In this document: one piece after another, positions 48,289 through 60,006 of the stretch
Layout: each line of letters begins with the position of its first letter
Numbering within the stretch: position 1 is the stretch's first letter
Assembly: GCA_019633425.1 (NCBI GenBank)
Contig: WSUB01000099.1
Coordinates: 62,001 to 126,000 of the forward strand
DNA length: 64,000 bases
Source: Tulasnella sp. 424
Lineage: Eukaryota > Basidiomycota > Agaricomycetes > Cantharellales > Tulasnellaceae
Direction: 5' to 3'
Program-made: the position numbers and the translations under genes
The notes under the pieces: generated by a model
Database searches by the model: none
What the model saw: the letters and a program-made list of their open reading frames with translations, nothing else
Told to the model about the DNA's origin: nothing

Positions 48289-50734
48289 TTAGAACTGGTT
48301 CTCCTCGAAGCTCATGAGCGTCAGCGACTTCTTATGATGGCGACGGTGGGCGTTCAATGCTGGTTGGATATCGCGCTTGAGAGGGCTGGACTTGTAGACT
48401 GTGAGATACCACGAGCCACCGCAGGTTTGAGATCCTATTTGAGTAGAGAGAAATCAATTAATATTGGCCACCGGCACAAGAGAAATAGCGGCAGACGAAC
48501 CATTGCCATTGCACTTCATCGAGCATCCAGGATCATTAGCCTTGATCTGTGCGGCCGAGGTACCGTTTTCGAAAGTATTGTCACACCAGCATTCTTGACC
48601 TAAACACGCGAAAAGGAATCAATGTGCGTTCCCATCTCGATCAGGCTTTCATGGGCACTAACCATACTCCAAACCAGCCAAAGTGAATCCCTTGGACTGG
48701 CAGAACGCGGAGCACTTCTCAACGGTCATAGCGGGGTCGGAGAGGTAAGCACTCCACAAGGCGCGGCCGGATGCGGGTTCAGCCAAGCAGCCTTGGAGCT
48801 GCCACATAGAAGATCCGGATGCAGAGCTAGATGGGGAAGCGGTGGACTTGGTGGTGGTGGTGGCTGCTTTGACGGTTGAGCTAGCTGCCTTGACGGTGGA
48901 GCTAACTACCTTGATGGCGGAGCTAACTGGCTTGACGGTGGAGGCAGCTGCTACCGAAGTAGAGGCTTTGGTTACTGAGACCGAGGAGGACACTGGGTTG
49001 GACGAGGCTCCAGTCTTGGTGAGGAGGGTGATGTGAGCGTCACCGCCGCAGTTCTCGTAGGCTGTCAAATATAGTATGAGTGGACAGTGAAGGAGGCGGT
49101 GGGAAGGAACGTACGTTCGCCCTTGCAGAAACGCTTGCAAGCTGAATCGGGAGCTTCAACAGCACCGACGAGCTGGTTACCGCAGTAGCATTCCTGGCCT
49201 GTTTCCAAGGATAGTTAGTAACGGGAACGCCGTATAAAGGGATCAACGACGCCGCTTACTCCACTCAACACCAGCGTACTTGAATCCCTTGCTATCACAG
49301 AAGGCAGCGCACTTGGCTCGGGTCATGCCAACGGCGTCAACCAAGCTAGCACCTTGCAAGACACGAGGTCCAGGTCCATCAGTCATGCATTTGCCGGCAG
49401 TCCAGCCATCAGGAAGCACGCTCTGGGGGAACTTGAGCGCTGGGGTAGGAGGGTTCGTAGAGCAAGTGGGCTTGGGACCGGTTCCGTGCCAGATTGGGTT
49501 GCATCCGGGAACGGTAGGAGTGCTAGTGCCAACGGTAACGCCTTCACCGCGGTAGCCGACATCCTCGTCTGGGATCGGGTTGATGGGTTGGCAGGCTTCC
49601 TTGGCGTCGTCGTCGAGATAGGGCTTGAGGATCGGGCAGTCGGTCAATTCTCCGGAGAGGTTGGTGCATTGGTCGATAGCTTGCTGGAGAGGGGAGTTGT
49701 CACCGACTTCCCAGCCGTTTTGGAAGTCCTATACGAAGTCAACGAAAATTCAGTTGGAATGTTCGGCAACATCGAATCCGAGCAAAGACGAACAGCATGG
49801 AAGCCGTAGCCAGTGTCGTCGCCGTTGGAAAGGACCCCTGCAAGCGAGAGAGGTCAGAGAATGTATGGGCCGAGTGCAAGGTGCGGACGTACAGGATCCA
49901 GGACCGTTGTAGGGGAAAGAGCCGACATCAAAGACTTGCTCGTAGAACAAGGTGACGAGGCGGACAGGGTGGGTGGACGGGCAGTTTCCGCTGTCGGGAT
50001 GGCCGTCAATGGGATACGCCATGTGGGACTGGACACGAACGGGTCAGTTGAGAAGGAATAGGCATAGGGGGCATGCGTTCCTACCATATGATCAGCGCTG
50101 TCGTAATTCTGACCGTCCCAGCAGCTGGGGAAGACAATCTGGGCGCGCAAACCATCTGCGATGCTTCCTGTCAGCGTCGTTCAAGCGGAGGGGGGCAAGA
50201 AGACGTACTAGGGCAGTTTTTCGTCGGGAACTCATTGGTCTGAGGGCTTCCGTTATTATAGTCGAGGCAGACGTATGAAACAGCCATGTCGGAAACGCTG
50301 GATGCGTTGTAAGCCCTCCGGTTGGGGTTGCCCGCGAGCATCTTCAAGGGACCGGGCCAAGCGTGAACTTTTTCCTTCTTGCTTCCGTTGCGATCCAAAT
50401 AGTAGACAGTATAGTAACTGGGGATGTAAGAGAAAGTGGTGGAACCGCCGGTCTTGTTGACATAGTGAAGGCCAGGAGCCCAGTAGTTGCTGTGGTCGAT
50501 GCTGACGAGGTTGGAAGTGCAGGTTGACTTGCGAAGGTCGTCATAGTCGTAGGTGGCCGAGAAGTGATTCCCGCCGACGATGTTGTGCAAGTGAGAAGAG
50601 ACGCCGCCTGGGGTAACAATAGAGTCCAGTCGGGCTGCTAGCAGCACCTTGGCACCCATACGGAAGAAAGCGAGAGTGGATGGCGCATATAGGGCCAGAG
50701 AAAGGAGTGTAAAAAAGAACGTCAAGTTTGCCAT
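48289..50734 (-). CDS. Secreted DUF1996 protein with two WSC domains
   Basis: A predicted extracellular, probably carbohydrate-associated protein. The start is the ATG at 50732-50734 and opens a clear signal peptide (MANLTFFFTLLSLALYAP). The DUF1996 region spans about 50660-49650, with HLHNIVGGNHF, IPSYYTVYYLDRNG, IVFPSCWDGQNYDSADH and HPVRLVTLFYEQVFD. WSC1 follows (CMTDGPGPRVLQG, AAFCDSKGFKYAGVEWGQEC, CYCGNQLVG; about 49400-49050). A Ser/Thr-rich linker of about 70 residues (about 48830-48990), suited to O-glycosylation, leads to WSC2 (LQGCLAEPASGRALWSA, CSAFCQSKGFTLAGLEYGQE, CWCDNTF). It ends with SQTCGGSWYLTVYKSS and a basic tail, stop TAA at 48289-48291. The combination is common in fungal cell-wall proteins. 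The substrate is unknown. Confidence 0.88.
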
Positions 50735-52369
50735 TCTGGATGATGGCTCTCAAGAGAGGCAGAAAAGAGGAAAGAGGTTTTTTTTGTTGGAAAGCGAAAG
50801 AGGAGCACCAAGTCCAGTCTTTATGTACTTGGAGCTTGAAGAGAAACAAGGCACCCAGGGACGTCCCAAGCTTTCTGCGTGTTTTCTTCTGTTGCCTGGT
50901 GACGGCAGACACAGATTAGTAGGTAACTACAGGGAAGCGGTAATGACGATTCCGCCGTCACACGCTGACCACACATCGCCAACAGTTCTCTCGGCAGCAG
51001 TACTTTCTTGCCCGGCCTTCGATTGAGTACTTGAGATCGCTCTGGGCTTTCTGTATATTGGTGTGGAACATGAATATAGGTTCAGAAATAGTTTAGGTTG
51101 TAACCAGCAACAGAGCCCGTGGAATGCGGTCGTGGGATACGGTGGAGGTTAAATCTCGCCGCCGGGGACTCGGATTCACGGTTGTTCGGATAATCAGCTT
51201 CTTCCGTGCATTCCGCACCGCCGGCCAAACTTCAAAGGCTTAAAATGATTGAATGCTCAACTATAAGCTGGCTGTATCATCATAATACTCGATATCCCGA
51301 TAATAGCCACACTGGATGTCTGTAGGTCTAGAGGAGCGGCCTCCTCGTCTCGCGCGATTGCGGACGCCGCGCTCATGACAATCGACCAAATTGGGATGGC
51401 CTAGGGTCTCGGTAGAAGTCCCCAACTAAACCTTGGCACGGTCAAACTATTACGCGCACCGATCCCGGCCCTCCCTCGACAAAGGCAGCTTCTTCCCCGC
51501 TCGACCGGGTTGTACCAAGACGGAGTTTTTGTGCTTCGCCGGTTTCTTGAGACCGGTCATTCCCTGAATATTTGACTAGCAGGAAGCACACAATGAACAG
51601 CTTCTTAGTGCCTGGCTCGTATTGATGTAGTACGAAAAGTGTGAGGCAGCATGCACGACGGAAATGGAAAGATGCATACGCTTACAAAAGGTCGGCATAC
51701 ATCAAGTCGCTTTCGTTTCAGTCTCTGCCATCAATCTGGGCTGCCTCGATGAACTTCTGTGACGTGCATACTCTCCAACGTATCGGCGACTGGTTGCTCG
51801 CGGTGCATGACCAAGCCGTTCGGGACGATCGGAAGCCTTCCTGATGAGGATGGTATCGTACGGAGCCCGTGTTTAGAGGCGCAAGGCACCTTGTGATTCG
51901 TAAATTCGGGCTTCCGCCAAGCGTGGACGCCGAGAAGAAGCCAAACTCGTTGCTGCAAACGCGGCTCCTAGGCCGTGTGGACGATGTCTCAAAGGCTTAG
52001 CGAAATTGAGGGTCGTCTCAAGGCATCACGGAGCGAAATGTAACTGGCTGCTCTCTAATGACTGCGTTCAAGTAACTGAAGCTCTGTCTCAGGCAACGTC
52101 ACACTGAGGGCCGCATGTGAGCCGACACGATGGCTTAGCTGGTTCGCCGGGCATCGAGCAGGTCCCTTAATCTGTTGCAGCACCGCGAGACTAAGCAACG
52201 AAGACAGGCTGTTGTCATTAAGAAATGTGGATTAACCACGAGGCACGAAATGACCCGAGTGTGTGGTTAGCGGACACCACTGCCTGGGGAACACTCAATG
52301 CCGTGGTCATTCGGTATAGGAACAAAAGGCATATCCAACTCAAGATAGTATAGGACACCCATGTCTCTA
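50735..52369. other. Intergenic, about 1.6 kb without a gene
   Basis: The left part is the promoter and leader of the WSC gene. Frames at 50649-51026 and 51641-51844 (plus) lack features. No repeat, RNA gene or transposon end was recognised. Confidence 0.5.
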
Positions 52370-54248
52370 TTACATCTTGGCCTCTCGTACCCCTTTCCTT
52401 GGTCGGCGGTATACTGGCCGGTCCATCTTGTGAACCGTTTCTTCCGCTCCTTCGCTCTGGCGCCTCTGCCGCTCCTGGCCGTCTTTACCCGGTAAAATTC
52501 CTTTAGATCGCAAGAACCTCTCCACTGCCATGGTGTGATATCCCTGTGCCTTCATCTCCTCTAAAGCTGGTTTCCATCGATTATCATTCTTCCACCCACA
52601 TCGTCGGATAAGGAGGACGTAGTTCTCTACAGTGGGGACGAATCCGGCGGATTTGGTCTCCTCTAACCAGTGGAACGCAGCCTCGTATGACTTCTGCTGG
52701 ACTGCGGTCAAGGAAAGGTATTTGTATGTAAAGGCGTCTGGTTTGATGCGTGGTTTGGGGGCCGAGGAGGAGGCGGAGACAGCGGCGTCGGCTGATCGGG
52801 TCATAAGATCATCGTAGATGCGCTGTGACAGAGGCTCGTCCTTTGTGATGGTGCAGAGATGCAAGAGGGCGTTGAAAGTTCGGATGTTTGGCGACGTGTT
52901 GTAGGATTTCAAGTTGTCGTACAGAGTGATCCACCAGTCGACCTTGTCCGCGCACCATAGGTTACCCTCAAGAACGGCGTTGAGGAGGGCGGTGGGAATG
53001 ACCTTCCCGGACTGTTTGAACGACTCCAAAGCGTCGTAGACTTTGAGCAGAGTTGCCTGACTTTTCTTCTCCGTCAAACCTTGAGCCAGACACTGCGCCG
53101 CGCGATTCGTTGGTTTGATCCCGGCATTTGTCATCCGCTCGAAGGTCGCGAATACTCCATCGAGGTTGTCCTTTTTAACGTAAATTTCGAGGAAAGGTGC
53201 AAGATGCTGCTCTTGGAGTTGTACGCCCAGCTTCTCCAAATGTGTGAGCATCGACTCGGCGAGTCCTAGATCGGCAACGCGGGCTGAATAGAGGAGTAGC
53301 TCGGTTGTCAAGCCTTCATCGAGAGACACCTCATCTTTTTTGAGGCGTTCCAGACATGTTCGAATACCCTCGTCCTAGAAACCACACAGACGGGGTAGGT
53401 CAGTGATCGTCTGGCAATATGAGGTTTCGGACAAGGCTCACGTAGTACAGCTCCACCGACTTGGATAGCGTCTCGACCCAGGGCGCGGTCTGGACCTTAT
53501 CTTGCGACCCAGCTTCATACACTTTCATCAAGTCCAGCGCCAATCGAGGGTGGTCTGCCTTTGCAGCGGAGGTGGCAAATCTTTCGGCGATATGCCTGGG
53601 GAAGCTGAAACCAGCTTTAATCATCGCATGGAAGTCTTGCAGAGCAAGCTCGATTTCGCCGTCGCGCACGCGATGGTGAATCATTCGGCTATATGTTACA
53701 CCGTCCCATGGCACGTTTTCCTTCTCGATACGTTCAATAAGCTCTCGAAACCGTTTTGGGTTGTTTGCGCAAGCCTGTACCAGAACGTTAGCAGATATCC
53801 AATGTGACTTGCGAACTGTCTATCACCTTGAGGGCAAGGTTATATAGTCGGGTATCGGGAGCAACACCGCAAGCATCCATGTCATCTATGAGAGCCAATG
53901 CTTCGTCATAGAGCTCGTTGGCGGCCAAGGCGTCCATAAGACCGTAATAACGCTGAACAGTCAAGGGTCGATCATCCTTCCTTGCTTTGAATTTCGAGGC
54001 TTGATAGAAAACCGAGTTGAAGTCTTTGGGATCTCGATAATTCTGTGACCAAGGGCGACCATTTGATTGGGATTGATTTCGAGTGGATCGCAGAGGTTGT
54101 GTGCTCAATGCGCGCGACGCTGGCGGTATTGACGAGCGTGCCGAGAGTAGCGATCGGGGGGCAACCACTTCTACAAGAGCAAAAGGTAAGAGACATAGCA
54201 TTTAAAACGAGGATTGGACTCACTTGAGAGGCGTGCAGACGGAAACAT
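52370..54248 (-). CDS. Pentatricopeptide-repeat protein, probably mitochondrial
   Basis: PPR proteins bind organellar RNA for processing, stability or translation. The start is the ATG at 54246-54248 in a 25-nt first exon (MFPSARLS), which splices in frame to VVAPRSLLSARSS, giving a basic, Arg/Ser-rich leader that suits mitochondrial import. The rest is helical. PPR-like units include YYGLMDALAANELYDEALAL plus the GVAPDTRLYNLALKA end, VTYSRMIHHRVRDGEIELAL, ESMLTHLEKLGVQLQ, ASVFATFERM-like pairs near 53110, and TFNALLHLCTITKDEPLS. Introns are at about 53375-53440 and 53730-53830. The C-terminus is basic and stops at 52370. The RNA target cannot be inferred. It diverges from RAD21 with 313 bases between starts. 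Confidence 0.8.
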
Positions 54249-54561
54249 TGGGTGTGTTAAGGTTGGCGAATTCCGGCGGCAGAAGGGAAAACAATGGGAA
54301 TAATTTATGGCCGACCGTTCCCAACTATTCTTTGCTTGCAGTCGAGAGGCTCAGCTAAACAGATTCTGTGGTGCAAATATTGTTAACGACTCTAAGCCTG
54401 GCGGTAGTCGCCCGTCTTAATGCTTACCTGGAGAGGAACGGGCGTTGGTCGAAAAGTTGCAAAGTGTCGGGACGGGGATAGGATCCGCAAAGTCCGTTTG
54501 TTGGTTGTTGAACAAAACCACTGTTCACTCCCTTCCGTCGTCACCCCCCGCGACACCGAAC
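54249..54561. promoter_or_regulatory. Divergent promoter between PPR gene and RAD21
   Basis: 313 bases between outward-reading starts. No named element was recognised. Confidence 0.55.
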
Positions 54562-57001
54562 ATGTTCTACGCAGAGGCAATCCTCTCGCGTCGTGGACCT
54601 CTTGCGAAAGTATGGCTTGCTGCCCACTGGGAACGCAAGCTATCCAAGACCCAGACTCTTCAAACCGACATTAGTCAATCCGTCGATGCAATCATGGGGC
54701 AGGAAGTCGTGCCCATGGCTCTTCGTCTCAGTGGTCAACTGCTGCTTGGGGTATGCCGTATCTACAGTCGTAAAGCCAAGTACCTCCTCGACGACTGCAA
54801 CGAAGCACTGCTCAAGATCAAAATGGTGAGTATCGCGTTTTTGTACGCGTTTGTAACGGCAAGTTCGAATACTGACCGACGTCACACGCCAGGCCTTCCG
54901 CCCAGGACTCGTCGACATGACGGACGAGCAATTGACAGTCAACCGCAATGCAATCACAATTCAAGGCGATGGGTTCGACATTGATCTTATGGCGGACGCT
55001 GCTTGGTGCGTTCATTCAACCTCCGTTGGTATTGTGAGCTGCACCTGACCACCTTCCGCCTTTAGGGACTTTGACTTCGTCGGCCGCCCAGTGGGTGGAC
55101 AAGGACAACAACACATCGCCCGTCAAGCGGATATCACCCTTGCTGACAACATGAACTTTGACTTTGACAACTACGACTTCGAGCTTGGACCGGCCGACGG
55201 TATCGGTTCACAAGATTTCGGTCTCGACGACTTCGACATTGGAGTTGACTTTGGAGATCAAGATGCAGCCGCGCCATCCAAGGATAAAGGCAAAGCCAAG
55301 TCGAAGAAGAGCAAGGGAGATGGGGAAGAAGAGGGTTCCGAGGAGGAGAGGGATGAAGATATGAGCGTTGAAATCGGTCGTGACGCTAGCGTTGCCTCCC
55401 ATGGCAGGAGGTCCGAACTGGAATCGGCTCTTCGTCAGAATGGCGGTGACTTTGATGACTTTGACGTCCGAAGTCGTGGTGGCTTGGAAGACTTCGGAGA
55501 TGCCGCGGCAGACTTTGGGGGAGACATGACGATGGACCTCGACCTTGGCATCAACTTTGGGGACGAGGAGCGTGCTCCTGAGGAGAGGCCCAAGACTCCA
55601 GAGGCTGTTCGCGATGCATCTCGAGCAAGTTCGCCTCTCAGTGCCCCGCCTCCTACCCCGCCGCCGCAAGCAGAGGAAGGTATCACCGATCGGGAAACGA
55701 CGCCTCGTCCTGAGGCAGCAGCCAAGAAGAAGAAGGGAACTTTGAAGAAGGTCATAATTGATTCTGTAACCGAGCTCGAGGATGGCCCTGGTGCTCGATT
55801 CGGACGAGGCGGTTTCAACTCCCAAGCTCGGGACGTCAGCGAAATCACTGCTCCCGTCGAATTCTTGCCCCGTTCTCGAACCGTCATGGCTCTCATGCAC
55901 ATTCGCCAGGACCCACTGGCTCACTTTATGCCAACCGTCACCAACGAACGAGGAACGTTCTTCTGCGCTGCACCCCCAGGAATGGCACCGGAGTTGACGA
56001 ACCTCTTCCTCTTCCCCACACATACACCACCAAAGGCTCGTCGCGGACGTGCGGCAGGAGCTTCGGATACGGAGGGAGAAGGACGCTCTCCTAAACGAGC
56101 TCGACTAGCAACAGAAGATCAGGAGGGCTTTGAGCTCGGACGTGGAGCAAGTGTGGCACCCAGCGTCGGAGTACGCAGTGATATATTTGGCAGAGACGGG
56201 GGTGATATCTCTTTAGGGGGGATTGGAGCTGATGATACGCAGATGGATATTGATGGCGGTCTTGGAGGTGGAGAGCTTGACATTGACATCGGTGGAGCTG
56301 TGGAAGATGCGAAACGCAGGGCTTCTTCCAAAGCTCGTCAGACTCCTGGCCCTGTTTCCGAACCTGGTCAAGACGACTTGCAAATCGGTGTAGCTGTGGA
56401 GGACGATAGGCGATCTCGTTACAGCACACCTGCTGATGGGTTTGGCGGTGATGAAGCTATGCCATATTCTGACGTCGTTTGCCCAATCGCTGCATTTGAC
56501 GAACGACCTGGAAAGGATTCTCAGACCCAAACTCAAACCCAGCAAGATGACGAAGACTTCGGGGAGGAAAGCAACAAGGATGGCTACAGCAAACAAACTG
56601 TCAAGGCCATGGGTCTCTTGAGGAAACAATTCAAGGCATTGGAAGTGGATAACGACGCGACACCTCGAAAGACAAGGAGAGGAGCTGCAGCGACTGCTGA
56701 ACCCGGGACAAAGCCCGTCAGCTTCAAGAGGTTGTCGGAGAAGGTGGGTTCTACATCCCGGAAGACTGTACAATCTGATCTGACTGTCGTAATTTCTTAT
56801 TAGGCGTCTCGTCGTGCTGCCGCATCGTTCTTCTTCGAGCTGCTGGTCCTTGGCACCCGCGACTGCGTCAAGCTCAACCAGTCAGATACGCAGAAGTTCG
56901 ATAACATCGAAATCCACGCCAAGGACAAGCTCTGGCAGACGGATTCGGACATGGCGGGTGCAACCAGTCGCGAGCCTTCAGCCGCTCCATCGGACGTGTA
57001 A
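54562..57001 (+). CDS. RAD21: Cohesin kleisin subunit RAD21/SCC1
   Basis: The kleisin bridges the two SMC heads of cohesin and holds sister chromatids together. The start is the ATG at 54562-54564, and the N-terminus is diagnostic: [20 protein letters not shown], then [18 protein letters not shown] and [19 protein letters not shown]. The second exon begins [17 protein letters not shown] (about 54894). The third runs from about 55068 to 56742. It is acidic and disordered, with repeated Asp/Phe/Gly motifs, and contains the middle conserved region around [16 protein letters not shown] (about 55890). The C-terminal winged-helix part follows the last intron (56743-56802): [20 protein letters not shown] and [10 protein letters not shown], stop TAA at 56999-57001. 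A mitotic RAD21 is more likely than meiotic REC8, but I could not distinguish them firmly. Confidence 0.92.
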
Positions 57002-57351
57002 TGCCTCAAGGCGAGATCAGGCAGCTTAGTTATGTCGGACGGTTTCATTTGGCGAGTTACTTATTATCTATGTTTTCATGAAGATATATGGAAGGAGGTG
57101 CGGCCGGTGGCGTAATGTTTGTACAGGAAGGATGGACGAAGATGGCAGATTAGATTGTGTTTCTCTTCTTCGCTTGATGTACTTGTTAGCGTAGAGACTG
57201 CTTTAGCTATCCCCCTTGTTACGTTTACATCTTCGCGAGGTCACCCAGCATACTCAAAAGCACAGGCATCCAGTGGTACAACTGTTACAACCAAAGTGAC
57301 ATTCAGTTCAAGGACTACTTTTAAAGCTCCACCATCCGTTCGCCCAGTCAT
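57002..57351. other. Intergenic between convergent RAD21 and aldo-keto reductase genes
   Basis: 3' flanks only; no gene recognised. Confidence 0.5.
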
Positions 57352-58881
57352 TCACTCCTTATACTCGTATTCGTCAAATAGAGCGTTGAGTTTTGCATAC
57401 AAGTCATCTGTGATCTTTGGAAGGACCTCGAGAGCTGCAAAGTGAGGTGAAAGCCGGGGTCAGACTTAAGGTTCCATGATACTCGATTGGCAGTCGACTT
57501 AGTGACCTTTCAAATTATCCAAGACCTGCTGTGGATTCGACGCTCCGAGTATAACCGCCGAATTCTGCCCAAGCAACGTTAACACCTCTTGAGTATACAC
57601 CGATGTGCCGGAAGGATGCAGACGACTTACATTCGGGTTCCTTGCTACCCAAGCAATTGCGAGCTGTGCCGTTGTACATCCCAGTTCCTCCTTCGCTATC
57701 ACCTCGAGCTTCTGGGCGATAGCGACCTTGGCTTTCCCAACTGGGGATTGCAATTGCTTAACGACGGTACTGATATAATTGTCGTTCGCGGCCGTTGCGA
57801 GACGGGAATCCGGTGGAATAGTGAAGTTGTTGTATTTTCCAGTAAGATAACCAGAGTCAAGAGCCTGCAGTGAGAGAGTGGGCTATTAGTCGAAACCCCC
57901 CAGGTTGGAAACTCGGGGGATAGGTTCGCATACACTGTAAGTAGTCGTTCCATAGCCGTAACGAGAGAAGACGTGCTGGTATTCTTTCTCCATCATATTT
58001 CGGCGGTAGGCATGATAGCAGCACTGCTCTGCAACCGGTGGAATGAGGTGGAGCTCCTTGGCTACATCTATATAGAAGAATCAAGGAGATGGATCAAATT
58101 CCAGAAATCGCATAAATTGTGACGGGACGGATACTTACGATGCGCCTCCTCGATCTGGGCAGCACTCCAGCCGGAAGTACCCCAATAAAACGTCTTTCCC
58201 GTATCTATCAAGAAGTTGAAGGCTCTGACTATTTCTGCCATGGGTACATTCTCATCGGGACAGTGGGCGAAAACGATGTCGGCGTAGTCCATCTGCAGCC
58301 TTTCAAGCGATTCATGTAAGCCCTCGATGACATGTTTCCGACTCAAGCCTGACGTCACATAAATCAATTTAGATTGAGTGGCTGGAGCAGTGCTCTATGA
58401 TGCCCGTACCCTTGTCATTTGGGCCTTTTCTACCTATCCCGTAGAATATCTTGGTCGAGATTATCAAGTCGGTCCTCCGGTATCCCAATTCTCGAATGAC
58501 TCGTCCGCTGTCAAGCCAACAATTGAATACTAAATCAAGGTAAGATCTCAAGTGGTGAAGCGGTTGCACTCACAGCTCGCGCTCTGACTCCCCATTGCCG
58601 TAGCCTTCAGCAGTATCAAACCTACGGCCGCGGTAAGCGCCCGGGGGACACGCTCTCGTTTTGAGCTCTCGGCGAGCCGTATCAGCTAGTAAGACTTACA
58701 TATTAATGCCATTTTCAAATGCAGTCTTGATGATTTCTTTGCTCAGATCGCCTTTTACTGTGCCACCTACGGTCAACCAGAAACCAAGAGCTAGTCGCGG
58801 CACCCGGAGACCAGCTCTCCCAAGTCGCTTAAATTCCATTCCCTTAGGGTCGTACTCGTATATGGGTTGAGATTCAGCCAT
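57352..58881 (-). CDS. Aldo-keto reductase of the voltage-gated K+ channel beta-subunit type
   Basis: An NADPH-dependent oxidoreductase with a TIM-barrel fold. The start is the ATG at 58879-58881 ([20 protein letters not shown]). Motifs in order across seven or more short exons: [33 protein letters not shown] with the catalytic Asp and Tyr (about 58590); [12 protein letters not shown] with the catalytic Lys (about 58460); [20 protein letters not shown] (about 58340); [11 protein letters not shown] (where the family usually has AHRPD); [16 protein letters not shown] (about 58170); [17 protein letters not shown] (about 57860); and [18 protein letters not shown] (about 57540). The last exon ends [14 protein letters not shown] at 57352-57354. 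The substrate is unknown. Fungi often annotate these as K+ channel beta subunits without evidence of a channel partner. Confidence 0.88.
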
Positions 58882-60006
58882 GTTCTCGTACTATCGTGAG
58901 TCGATATGTCTCTGAGGGAGTGGAAAGAACGTTGAAGGTGGAAGTCAGTTCTCGCTGAAATTCTTTCGAAGGAGCACAGATCGATATCACGTGCGGAATT
59001 TTCCTATTTAGGAGTTCTTCCCGATTGATGATCGCGAAGCCCTGACTGCACGTCTGCAAGACATTTGTTACAAAAAGGGCACCGGTAAGATGTAGATCTC
59101 GCGGCAGTCGGCTCATGATCGGTCTCATCGCTCGGGATTCAATATCACCTTCACCGAGAGCTATCAACTACTCTTTGTACATGTACTGGTTGAAATTTGA
59201 ATTTATCTTTCCATAATGCTCGTCGGTAGACTATCATTGTGCTCACGAAGACGCCGTTTGCAGATGTGGCGAGGCGGGAGTCCGGTAGGACTGTTACATA
59301 AATCGCTGGATTTACCCGACGGCCCGGTCCAGGAAAGGGCGGGAGCGGATGGGTCGTTTGCCGGCAACGTCCTAATTTTATCAACAAGAGCGCAAGCACG
59401 ATCGCAATAACTGCCACACATTGACAGATGGAGTTTATACCCTTTAATCATCAGGCTTGCTCTGTGCCTTGAGTGGAGTCTTACGTAGTGGTAAGTAGCT
59501 TTTGCCTTTGGCACCATTCTTCAATTTCAGGTCTGCTACAAGTTAGTTAAGTACTTGAAAGACACTATTTATCAACTTAGCTCAATACAAGGAAAGGGAG
59601 GGGGCAGTGGGGCGCTCAAGCTGCTGTTGGATAGAGGCGACATCCACACCTGTTAGGTTACTGGCAAGTCGTATTTCATCTTCATAATGGCCATTATACT
59701 CTCCTCCCTGAGTCAAGCAGTTGAGAGCCTAACTATATTGCCGTTATGCACGAACGGTGCGTAAAACTGTGCTGTCATCCAGATTACCCATCAAGATAAA
59801 GACAGGTAACTGATTACATGATTCTGTGCTCGGATCTACCTACACTATTATACTCACCACGGAGTACATTCCACCCATCTGTCTCACCCTACACGCCTCT
59901 ACTTCTCCTAATAGATGATTTCAATGATTTCCAGCGAATATATGGCGACGCAGGATGAACGCAGACACTTAAAGATTGGCGTAAAATTGTACGGTACACG
60001 AGGAAG
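58882..60006. other. Intergenic, AT-rich, with an aldo-keto reductase fragment
   Basis: No complete gene. The region is more AT-rich toward 59560-60000. A short decayed fragment is listed separately. Confidence 0.5.
59205..59345 (-). pseudogene. Fragment resembling the neighbouring aldo-keto reductase
   Basis: One frame reads LPDSRLATSANGVFVSTMI, close to [19 protein letters not shown] of the intact gene near 57790. The DNA agrees mainly at first and second codon positions, so the two diverged long ago under coding constraint. No flanking family motifs were found, so this looks like a decayed duplicate. The match covers only about 60 bases. Confidence 0.45.

Noticed and set aside
50649..51026. 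125-codon plus-strand frame overlapping the start of the WSC gene
   Set aside because: It is antisense to the signal peptide exon and leader of the WSC gene and has no recognisable domain.
55208..56023. 271-codon open frame on the minus strand
   Set aside because: Antisense to the acidic middle of RAD21; the composition is the mirror of Asp/Gly-rich codons.
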